From Haplosporangium gracile (Eukaryota > Mortierellomycota > Mortierellomycetes > Mortierellales > Mortierellaceae), in the NCBI GenBank assembly GCA_015499985.1, contig JAAAUF010001025.1, forward strand, positions 1 through 13,924: a stretch of 13,924 nucleotides of DNA, read 5' to 3'. The translations under genes were made by a program, and so were the position numbers. Shown one piece after another: positions 1 through 7,416 of the stretch (the stretch's first letter is position 1; each line of letters begins with the position of its first letter). The notes beneath the pieces are model-generated. The model saw only the letters and a list, made by a program, of their open reading frames with translations. It was not told the DNA's origin and made no database searches.

Positions 1-23
1 TTTTTCCTTCTTGGCTTGGTTAG

Positions 24-1289
24 AGTGTGGCGTTGTACGATATTGTCAAGAACCAGCAGACGGCAAAATATTACCACAACGCAGCAGTTCTGGACTGCTG
101 CTTTGGAGAAGGCATGCAAGCCTACAGCGGAGGACTCGATAAAGCCGTCAGGATGTAAGCAGCGACTTTACTGTTGCTGGAGATGAACCTTTTTTTCTGT
201 CAAGAAAGGAGGATAATGATAGGAAGCCGCATTATATTTTTTTTACGACGAGAAACTAACGTTGTATTATTTCTTGGATGTTTTTAGGCACGACTTTTCG
301 ACGGGACGGGATATTGTCTTGGGAACGCATGATGATGCTGTCCGCACAATGGCTTTCAGCACCGCCAACAGTACGTACTCTGCATATCTCACAAACGGCT
401 GCTTCTCAAACAGATTAGGATATTGCTGGCAGGAACTTACACCACATCACGAGGAGAGACTAACATCTTTTTTTATTTTACACACTGTTGTAGACTTTTT
501 GGTGACAGGATCATGGGACAAGACAATCGGGACATGGGACCACCGCGCAGGAGGAGCCGAGCACGGATCGAACCTGGGCATATACCACCAACCCGAAAAG
601 ATCTTCTCCCTCGATGTCTGTGACCAAAAACTGGTCGTCGCAATGGCAGGACGGCATGTATTCATTTACGACCTCCGGAATATGAAGGAAACCCTGCAGC
701 GTCGGGAGAGCTCGTTAAAGTACCAGACGCGATTTGTCAAGTGTATGCGGAACGGGCAGGGGTATGCGTCTTCGTCGATCGAGGGCCGTGTTGCGGTCGA
801 GTTCTTTGACCCCTCACCGCAGAGTCAGGCCAAGAAGTATGCCTTTAAGTGTCATCGCCAGAACGAGGATGGTGTTGAGATGATCTATCCCGTCAACGCC
901 TTGGCCTTCCACCCCATGTACGTTTCCTTCGCCCTTTTTGGTTGCAGGTCTTTTTTTTTGTTCTTTGATATGTATGCGCATCTGTGTCTAACCATAATTA
1001 CTTTTTTCCGTCTTGGACATAACCTAGTCATGGAACGTTCGCGTCAGGAGGATCGGATGGAGGCGTGACAATGTGGGACGGATACAACAAAAAGAGGTTA
1101 CGACAGTATCCACGGTACCCAACCTCGGTCTCATCGTTATCATGGTCCTGCGACGGCAAGACTCTGGCGGTGGCCAGCTCTTATGCATTCGACCAGGGCG
1201 AGAAGGACCACGCACCAGACCAGATCTTCTTGCGCTCAATATCGGATCAGGAGGCCCGACCCAAGACCGTCGCCGGAATGAACAAATAA
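24..1289 (+). CDS. BUB3: Mitotic spindle checkpoint protein BUB3 (WD40), 5' end cut off by window
   Basis: BUB3 is a seven-bladed WD40 propeller. It binds phosphorylated MELT repeats of the kinetochore scaffold Knl1/Spc105 and brings Bub1 and Mad3/BubR1 to unattached kinetochores. I assemble exons 24-154, 288-370, 494-917 and 1028-1289 (900 nt, 299 residues plus TAA). Joins restore one frame: [11 protein letters not shown] across intron 155-287, [13 protein letters not shown] across 371-493, and [16 protein letters not shown] across 918-1027. Each intron has GT..AG ends and a CTAAC branch motif (256-260, 460-464, 988-992). Family hallmarks are [11 protein letters not shown] (700-732), [15 protein letters not shown] and the RYPTS stretch in the last exon. 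[11 protein letters not shown] points to BUB3 rather than its relative Rae1/Gle2. About 35 N-terminal residues lie left of the window; bases 1-23 look like an intron end (pyrimidine tract, then TAG). The gene converges with the zinc-finger gene to its right. Confidence 0.95.
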
Positions 1290-1344
1290 GTTACCCCCTT
1301 TTTAACTTCGTGTCTTGTTTGGGTGGGATTTGCGATGTTGCTTC

Positions 1345-1350
1345 AATAAA
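1345..1350 (+). terminator. Candidate polyadenylation signal AATAAA for BUB3
   Basis: A canonical AATAAA lies 56 nt past the BUB3 stop codon and is followed by an A/G-rich stretch. It sits in the 247-bp spacer shared with the convergent zinc-finger gene. Use of the site is inferred; no transcript evidence is available here. Confidence 0.45.
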
Positions 1351-1536
1351 AAAAAAGGGGGGAACGAAAAATACAAAAAGCTGTTGTTTATCAAGTATAT
1401 GGCTGAAGTGTTTGAACGAGTTCGAGAAAGTATGACATATGGTTGTGCTTCTTTTTAGATCTTTTTCTTATTTTTCAATAACTATGATACAAATGGCGGA
1501 CAAAAAGCAAACAAAAAAAAAAAAAAAAAAAGGCAA

Positions 1537-3409
1537 CTAATCGCTATCTTCGATGGCCTGAAGAGCAGGGTCCTGAAAATCCTCCTGACTGACAAGGAGG
1601 GCATCGAGCAACAGCTCGCGTTCAACACGAAGTCGTTGCAATTTCTTTTTGTGATCCTCGTACTCGGCTTCCAGAGCCTCACGCTCATTATGGATGTAGT
1701 CGTATTTGGCCTTCAGGAGCCCGTACCGTTGTCGCGGGGTCTGTCCGTTGTCAATCTCGAAATCACTGTCGTCGTCCCCACTTGCGTCGTCATCATTGTC
1801 GTCATCGTTTTCGTTGTTGGTCGGTACTCGCTCCTTTTTGTGCCCTCCCCCAGCTGCTGCTGCTGCTGCTGTGGTTGTTGTTCCTCCTCTTTTTCCTCGT
1901 CGAGCGTTCTCCAGATGCTGCAGGATCACACGATCAGAATGTGACCGATGATGATAATGTCGATGTTCACTGTTGCCGTCAGAGTACTGTTGATCGCCAA
2001 TATGGTACCCATCCTCATCATAATCCTCGCCACCGCCACCGTTGGCGCCAAATTTCCGGAGATTTGTCGGACGATGTTTAGAGGATGAGGAAGGAAGGTC
2101 GGTTTCGGATCGTGAAGAGTCAGGGTGCCGCCGCTTCTTGGCGCCAAAAGACGAAGAGTGGAGGAGAGTTGACGAGGCTGCTGGGTCTTTCATGGTATAT
2201 CGGCCTCGCGATTTCCGTCCTGTGAATCGTTCTGGTACATCTCCGTGTTGAAATTTGAGGTGCTTCGCCATCGCGCTAATTGATGGAAAAAAGTAATAGA
2301 GATTTTAGCCATACGTTCTTGTATGAAGTCAACCACTGAACATTGAAGCCAAAGCAAGAGAAAAACTTACTCGGAGCGACTGAAGCTCTTGTCACACTCT
2401 AATGAAATACAATAGACGCACAAAAATAATAAATGATCAGTGTCCTGAATAGAAAGCATGTGAAACTACAAATGCTAAAACTCCAACTAAGAAACACAGA
2501 AACGGTACCTGGAACAGGACAATCATAAGGCTTGTGCTTGGTATGACTCCTCATATGCGAGATCAATGCAAACCGAGTCGTCTGAGCAATAGGCCTGCGA
2601 GCACACCCCTGCCACTCACAGGTGTAAGCCGTCTTCTTCCAACCTATATGTTCATCCGACAAATGGATCACCAACGCTGCGAGGGATGGCAAGACTTTTC
2701 CACAATCCTTCCACCGACACAAAGTCTCCTCGGGCAGGTTGCTGTACTCATCGTCGTTCGGGTGTTGACCTGATCCGGTGCCGCCTTCTTCGTCCTCGTT
2801 ATCTTCGTCTCCGTCGTCGTCGTCGTCTGAGGATAACGGCAGTTCGTCGTCCTCCTCGGCAGTATGTTCTGACTTGGCTGTGATTGGTTTCCGGTCTTCT
2901 TCCTCCTCTTCGTCATCGTCTTCTTCCGCTTCCTCCTTCTCTCCTTCTTGGTCGACCTCAGTGCGAGTGATGGTTGTTGCAGGTTTCTTAGACTTTGAAC
3001 CAGCGACCTTGGCGCGCTTTGTGACACCAGTGGGGGTGGCACTGACAGTGGTCTGCTGATGACCTTCCTGTTCTGACTGTTGTTCATCAGCACCTCCTGC
3101 ATTCTCATTCACGGCAATGCCCTCCATCTCGCCTCCACCAACAACACTGTCTTCTTCCTCCTTCACGTCTCCTCGTGATTCATCCTGCTCCTCGCTCTTC
3201 AGCACCTGCACTTCGTCCTCTACCTCCTCGTCGTCTTGACGTTGCGATGGAGGTTGTTGACTTGCAATTGTGTCTTGACTCTCTGGCCTTGTTATTATTG
3301 GAGAGGAGGCCGAGGCCATGGAGATGTCGGCGTCTTGGTTCTGATCCCGATCCTCCTGTGCAGTTTCTGCTGCTGTTGTTGTTGGTGGTGGTGGTGGTTC
3401 TGTTGACAT
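1537..3409 (-). CDS. C2H2 zinc-finger protein, Iec1-like (putative INO80-complex subunit)
   Basis: Three exons on the minus strand: 3409-2509, 2398-2371 (28 nt) and 2275-1537, giving 1668 nt and 555 residues. The joins rebuild one zinc finger: ...CPVP, then E-CDKSFSRS, then D-AMAKHLKFQHG. Donors GTACCG and GTAAGT and acceptors TAG/TAG are in register. Residues 1-230 are disordered and acidic, with a basic patch (KRAKVAGSKSKK) that could be a nuclear signal. Finger 1 uses C231, C236, H249, H254; finger 2 C264, C269, H285, H289; finger 3 C297, C302, H315, H320. After another low-complexity stretch (poly-Ala, Asp-rich), residues about 493-540 form a charged predicted coiled coil. The finger series (CEWQGC..QTTRFALISH, then a SRSDAMAKH-type finger) recalls fungal Iec1, the YY1-like INO80 chromatin-remodelling subunit. 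That assignment is from memory of the family and is less certain than the gene structure. It probably acts in the nucleus. Confidence 0.88.
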
Positions 3410-3486
3410 GACTTTCCGACGATGCTGTCAGTGACGGAAGGGAAGGTGAAGAATGAAAGGCTGACAGCAGCATCCGCTTTTTGCGA

Positions 3487-3506
3487 CATTTATATGACGT
3501 CATTGG
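3487..3506 (-). promoter_or_regulatory. Compact CCAAT / CRE / TATA promoter of the zinc-finger gene
   Basis: Read on the minus strand, CCAAT (3506-3502), the CRE/ATF palindrome TGACGTCA (3502-3495) and a TATA-like ATATAAAT (3494-3487) are fused into 20 bp. They lie about 80-100 bp upstream of the ATG at 3409. CRE palindromes bind bZIP proteins of the CREB/ATF class and CCAAT binds the HAP/NF-Y complex. Binding is inferred from the motifs. The 178-bp spacer must also hold the 3' end of the F-box transcript arriving from 3588. Confidence 0.55.
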
Positions 3507-3587
3507 AACGAAAGGAGAATAGAAGGGAAGTGGAGCAAAGGGGTGTCCTGCTGCAAAAAAAAAAAAAGGCAAAGCTCTTAGAACCGG

Positions 3588-5366
3588 CTAAAATGGAAAA
3601 TCAACCTCGGGACGATGTTGCTGGGTATAGTTGATAAACTCTCGGCACACATAATGGTACAACCCCTCAACAGCCCGAAGTTTCGGCCACTCGCTCACAA
3701 CCAACTTAGCATGCTCGACCGTCAACTCTGCATTGGTCTCAAACGACCTGGCCTTCAAATTCAACACCTCCAGCTCCTTTAAGGGTGTTAACAGGTTCAG
3801 ACCTTCATGAGGCTTGAACCCAAAGCTCCCTGTCCCACCACCGAAACTGAGACTCGTCAACTCTGTCAAGGTCGAGGCAATCTTTTCGAAGAACGCCGCC
3901 TGGGCCTGGAGGGGTGTGTAGGTCGAAGAAGTGGTGTCGCAATCAGGGACCACCAAAAAACTTTGGAGGTTTGTACACACCCAGGGTTGGTCTCTAAACA
4001 TCTCTGGGTCACAGTTGAAACGAGGTAGTTGAAGCGTGAACTTCAAAAGTCGATGGCAGGCCCTCAGGATTCGGTGTGGTCCAGGTCCATCGTCCAAGAT
4101 TGCGGTGCTGGAGTGGATGAAGACCGTCTCGAGGGTATCGCTGTGTTGGCAAATCGTCTTGAACAGATGATCGTCCACAAAACTGGTATTGGTCAAGTGG
4201 AGATACTCAAGACGACTTGTTGCACGGATTAACACCTCGTGGTTAAAGTTGCCTCTGAGCGTCAGAGAAACCAGACGAGCAAAGCCTAGCTTGTAAGGCA
4301 GGTAAAGAAACGTGACTTCTGGGTCCAGCGTGAAGGTAAAACTCGTCAGGTCCGGGAGTCCGAGAGCAAACTCCAGTTGTTGCTGCGGCGAGATGCCTCG
4401 AAGAGCCAACATGAAGAGTTCCTCAATGCCCGCGTAAGGATATTTGGAGTCATCCGGGCTGTACAAGTCCTGATTCCGTTGTGCGAGCGTGGCCGGGACC
4501 GGCAAGATGTTTCGCTTGATCGTATTCCCTTGGATGGTGATGATCTTAATGCGATTGAGGTGTAGAGTCCGAAGGCGAGGAGCGTTGTGAAGAAAAATCT
4601 CGAGGTAGTGCCGGTCAACCTTTGTTTTCTCAAAGGTAGCAGTGTGCAACTTGGGCCACCTCGGCGGTTCATTCGTCAGCTCCGCCGATTTTGTGAGCGA
4701 CCACCGTGCAGCCGCCGGGAGTGGGAGCGCAAGTTGACGCCATTGATGTGGGATGTCCCGCGGGTACGTAGCAGAATCACATAGGCGGAGGATCTCCAAC
4801 AATGGACTGCTCTCCAGCACTGTAAGGATACTCTCAATCCGTTGCTCCGTATTCCAATACTCTTCCGACATTCGAACGTTCTCAGACGCGACTAGTTGGC
4901 CCACACTGGCATCGTAGATCTGGAATCGGGGTGGGATATGAAAGTTAAAGTCGATTGCCCGAGTGGGCTTACAGAGGTATCCGAGAATGATAAAGCTCAT
5001 CAAGGACGAAGTCTTGATGCTGGTCCTCCTCTCTCGATGAATGGCCATGGGGATTGTGGGGTCATCGACTTTAGCGACAAAGTTACCGACTAGGGCAAGG
5101 AACTCTGGTTCAAGACGGGCATTAGGATCGACGTAGGGCAGTGTGGGCGCGAATTTGATCTTGTGGAGTCGGAGGAGGACCCTGTCAAAGTCGTCAATGA
5201 CTCGCCACCAGAGAAAGGGCGCAAAGTGACAGTGCCACTCGTGGTTGACGAGGCTGCAGGCCTTGAGCGTGGGTATGTGGTTATAGTCGTCGTCGAGGTA
5301 AGCCCCGATGAGTTCGAGAATTGCAGGCAGTTCCAGTGGATGAGCCCGTTGAGGCTGTCGGTTCAT
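3588..5366 (-). CDS. F-box/LRR-like protein
   Basis: A single uninterrupted reading frame of 592 residues, ATG at 5364-5366 and TAG at 3588-3590. Residues about 10-60 (HPLELPAILELIGAYL, then LKACSLVNHEWHCHFAPFLW) have the F-box pattern: a Leu-Pro helix, then a conserved Cys-Ser-x-Val and a Trp, ending with Pro-x-Leu-Trp. F-box domains dock on Skp1 in SCF ubiquitin ligases. Much of the remainder has irregular leucine-rich repeats (for example LVSLTLRGNF, LEYLHLTNTSF, LEVLNLKARSF), expected to form the substrate-recognition solenoid. The substrate cannot be inferred. No signal peptide or membrane segment is seen. The gene is tandem with the zinc-finger gene downstream and divergent from the F-box gene at 6078. 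No clear AATAAA follows the stop, so its 3' end probably overlaps the promoter of the next gene. Confidence 0.85.
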   Translation of the reverse strand: MNRQPQRAHPLELPAILELIGAYLDDDYNHIPTLKACSLVNHEWHCHFAPFLWWRVIDDFDRVLLRLHKIKFAPTLPYVDPNARLEPEFLALVGNFVAKVDDPTIPMAIHRERRTSIKTSSLMSFIILGYLCKPTRAIDFNFHIPPRFQIYDASVGQLVASENVRMSEEYWNTEQRIESILTVLESSPLLEILRLCDSATYPRDIPHQWRQLALPLPAAARWSLTKSAELTNEPPRWPKLHTATFEKTKVDRHYLEIFLHNAPRLRTLHLNRIKIITIQGNTIKRNILPVPATLAQRNQDLYSPDDSKYPYAGIEELFMLALRGISPQQQLEFALGLPDLTSFTFTLDPEVTFLYLPYKLGFARLVSLTLRGNFNHEVLIRATSRLEYLHLTNTSFVDDHLFKTICQHSDTLETVFIHSSTAILDDGPGPHRILRACHRLLKFTLQLPRFNCDPEMFRDQPWVCTNLQSFLVVPDCDTTSSTYTPLQAQAAFFEKIASTLTELTSLSFGGGTGSFGFKPHEGLNLLTPLKELEVLNLKARSFETNAELTVEHAKLVVSEWPKLRAVEGLYHYVCREFINYTQQHRPEVDFPF

Positions 5367-5444
5367 CGTGAATGAGTTATGTATGCGCGAACAGGAATCT
5401 AGTGATGAGTAAGCGAGTGGGTTATTGTTAGGTGTTTTGTGAAT

Positions 5445-5465
5445 GTGAGTGAGTGAGTGAGTGAG
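5445..5465. repeat. GTGA microsatellite
   Basis: Five perfect GTGA units plus one base, lying about 80 bp upstream of the ATG at 5366. The copy number is probably variable between strains. Confidence 0.85.
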
Positions 5466-5603
5466 CCGTGGTTGTTGTTATTGTTGTTACTGGCTGTTTA
5501 TTTGTGAATGAGGGCGCCGATGTAAGTGGATGTAGTTAGTGAGTTGGCGTAAAAAGGAAGAAAGAGCAACTAAAGAAAGTGTGTCGGTTCTACCAATCGA
5601 TTA

Positions 5604-5648
5604 CAGACTGCGCCATGGAGTATTTTTGGTTTTTCAGTCCATGGTCTG
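5604..5648. repeat. Bulged inverted repeat (hairpin)
   Basis: The right arm TCCATGGTCTG (5638-5648) is the exact reverse complement of a left arm split as CAGAC (5604-5608) and CATGGA (5614-5619), leaving a 5-nt bulge. The loop is 18 nt and T-rich. Its function is unknown. Confidence 0.6.
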
Positions 5649-6077
5649 TTGCACATGTCCCACCAGCAGGAACGGCGATGTACGCCTTTGAGTAAAACGC
5701 CAAGACATCGACGACTACGCCGACTACGCCGACTGCTCAACAAATTCCTTGCAGGACAAGGTAGTTCTTTTTTAATAGTTCCTGGATCCCGTGTCGCCAC
5801 AAGCGCGTTTCTAGTAGGCGGCGTCTCGCCAGCGATAGCCCTCATTTGAAGGACGGGGCTGAGCCCACCGTCTTTATCCCTCCTTCACCCCCTTGCGCTC
5901 TTACCTCTTTTGTGCTTAATGCGCGGGAAAAAGTCAAAACAGCAAAACTTATTTCTCCCCTATCCTTCAGCTTCCTCTCTTGCTATTTATTCTGTCCCTT
6001 CCATTCTCTTTCTTTTACTCCCCCCCCCTTCTCTTCAACAGTTCAGCTCAAGCAATCCGCCGACAAAAACAACAAGG

Positions 6078-7301
6078 ATGCTTGCAGACTACAGGCTCCA
6101 TCCTCTCCTCCTGCCCGAGATTCTCTCCCGCATCGGTCTAGCCACCCCCGCCTGGGAACTCATCATCGATACCGAAGACAACACCTCCTCAAAACACAAC
6201 AATGTCGACCGATTTTCAAACTCACCCTCACCCCGTTACCGCTTCACACCTACTACCCTAATCGTATGCTCAAAAGTTTGTCGTACCTGGTTTTCGATCT
6301 TTTACCCACACCTCTGGACCGTTTACGATGGATATGTCATGTCCCCTTTGCTCCGTCCTTCGTCTTCCTCCTCCGCGTGCAACTCTCATGGCGAGTCATT
6401 AACCATCACAACAACAGGAGCAACAAAGTCACGAAGATCATACTGGGTCCCAGACGACATCATCCTCGCCAACAGCAACCATATCCAAATCCTCCTCAAC
6501 GACCATCGTCGCCTTTTTGGTCGGCGTCGATACGAATGCTCAAAACTCGTCGACCTCACCATCTTTGGAACAAGCCCGGGGTTAGCACACCTGGTCCGTT
6601 CGCACGGCTCGCAACTGAAACGGTTGAAATGGGTGGGGAACGTGCCCTATTCGGGGATGTTGGAGGATCTGGAGTTGGAGTGTCTTGCGACGTTGACGCG
6701 GGTTGAGGAGTTGGTTTTGGCGCAGTGGGATGTCTCTCCACGGGAACTTTATGATGTTGACGACAATTATGCCGAGGATGATGGTAGCGACGGGGAAGGG
6801 GAGGGAGGGATGAAGAGGAGGAAGCAAGGAAAGGGGTTAATTGAGGTTTTGGCCCAGACGTGTTCAAAGACCCTCCGTCGACTGACCCTCCAGCGCGTTC
6901 AAGGACTCGATGACCTCCCATCAGACCTTGACCACTACCTGTCTTCTCCTGACGACAACAACACTGACGGGGGCGGCGACAGTAACAAGAGTAGCAAAGG
7001 GGACGGTGTGGTTCTCGAACGACTCGAAGAACTAGTGGTCGATGCAGAATGGGTCGAGAACAAAGCCCTAATCCACTTCTTGATTGGTCAAACCTCAACA
7101 TCCACAACAGCATCAAACAACGCCCTCAACAGTTTCTGTCCAATGCTGAAAAGACTGGCTCTAGGCGAGGGACTGTTAGAGGACCCCGAGATGATTGCTG
7201 GTTTGGAAAGAATGTTACCTCTAACACACCCAGGTCTTGTCAGGGATATATCCACCGTCGAAAGTCGCCTCTGGGCCAGATACTACCAGATTCGTCCTTA
7301 A
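6078..7301 (+). CDS. F-box-like protein
   Basis: A single-exon frame of 407 residues ending TAA at 7299-7301. I start at ATG 6078 (context AACAAGGATGC) because the F-box-like sequence begins at once: RLHPLLLPEILSRIG, later LIVCSKVCRTWFSIFYPHLW, with the usual Leu-Pro helix, Cys-Ser-x-Val-Cys-x-x-Trp and Pro-x-Leu-Trp. An in-frame upstream ATG at 5919 would add 53 residues, but these are translated from a pyrimidine-rich stretch that looks like 5' UTR. An insert of about 40 residues splits the F-box region. The remainder has weak LRR-like strands (KLVDLTIFG, RVEELVLAQWDV, TLRRLTLQRV) broken by Asp/Gly-rich low-complexity loops (for example 6757-6830 and 6935-7005). It is probably an SCF adaptor with unknown substrate. 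It shares no obvious sequence with the F-box gene at 3588 beyond the motif, and it converges on the Csm3 gene. Confidence 0.75.
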   Translation: MLADYRLHPLLLPEILSRIGLATPAWELIIDTEDNTSSKHNNVDRFSNSPSPRYRFTPTTLIVCSKVCRTWFSIFYPHLWTVYDGYVMSPLLRPSSSSSACNSHGESLTITTTGATKSRRSYWVPDDIILANSNHIQILLNDHRRLFGRRRYECSKLVDLTIFGTSPGLAHLVRSHGSQLKRLKWVGNVPYSGMLEDLELECLATLTRVEELVLAQWDVSPRELYDVDDNYAEDDGSDGEGEGGMKRRKQGKGLIEVLAQTCSKTLRRLTLQRVQGLDDLPSDLDHYLSSPDDNNTDGGGDSNKSSKGDGVVLERLEELVVDAEWVENKALIHFLIGQTSTSTTASNNALNSFCPMLKRLALGEGLLEDPEMIAGLERMLPLTHPGLVRDISTVESRLWARYYQIRP

Positions 7302-7378
7302 GTCGCATAGAACAATTTTTTTTTTGTAAAAAGAAAGGGTCGAGAAGAGAGTCTCTAGCATAGGGTAGAAAATGCAAA

Positions 7379-7402
7379 TGCATGCATGCATGTATATATA
7401 CA
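7379..7402. repeat. Two abutting 12-bp palindromes between convergent genes
   Basis: TGCATGCATGCA (7379-7390) is followed directly by TGTATATATACA (7391-7402). Both are perfect palindromes and together form a 24-nt alternating purine/pyrimidine run. It lies 78 bp past the F-box stop and 15 bp past the Csm3 stop. TATATA is the yeast 3'-end efficiency element and, being palindromic, could serve both transcripts; that role is inferred. Confidence 0.7.
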
Positions 7403-7416
7403 ACATAGAGGCTACT

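Larger units (their letters stand above)
5367..6077. other. Divergent intergenic region between two F-box-like genes
   Basis: This 711-bp spacer carries the upstream regions of both flanking genes. I see no convincing coding region. Short open frames at about 5570-5850 on both strands are low-complexity (Arg/Ser-rich from an ACTACGCCG tandem repeat) and match nothing I recognise. The right third (about 5870-6060) is strongly C/T-rich, as expected for a fungal promoter or 5' UTR of the gene at 6078. The spacer also holds a GTGA microsatellite and a bulged hairpin, listed separately. Confidence 0.6.

Noticed and set aside
15..30. tRNA-like string TGGTTAGAGTGTGG at the left edge
   Set aside because: It resembles a D-arm only by chance; no anticodon or T-arm follows, and it spans the intron/exon junction of BUB3.
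1512..1530. Long poly(A) run next to the zinc-finger stop codon, as from a retroposed copy
   Set aside because: No target-site duplication or processed gene copy is present, and the gene has two introns, so it is a simple homopolymer in the 3' flank.
2668..3108. 146-residue minus-strand frame inside the zinc-finger exon
   Set aside because: It is an alternate phase of the acidic repeat region. The true frame continues into three well-formed zinc fingers.
5570..5849. Short open frames on both strands in the divergent spacer
   Set aside because: They are driven by an ACTACGCCG tandem repeat giving Arg/Ser runs; no start context, family or splice support was seen.
5919..6077. Upstream in-frame ATG that would extend the second F-box protein by 53 residues
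   Set aside because: The extra sequence comes from a C/T-rich leader-like tract with no domain, and F-box homology starts just after ATG 6078.
5846..6706. 286-residue plus-strand open frame
   Set aside because: It overlaps the F-box frame in another phase, is Pro/His/Arg-rich with no recognisable domain, and stops inside the better-supported gene.
6556..7116. 186-residue minus-strand open frame inside the F-box gene
   Set aside because: It is antisense and low-complexity with no family resemblance; the plus frame has the F-box pattern and a complete start and stop.
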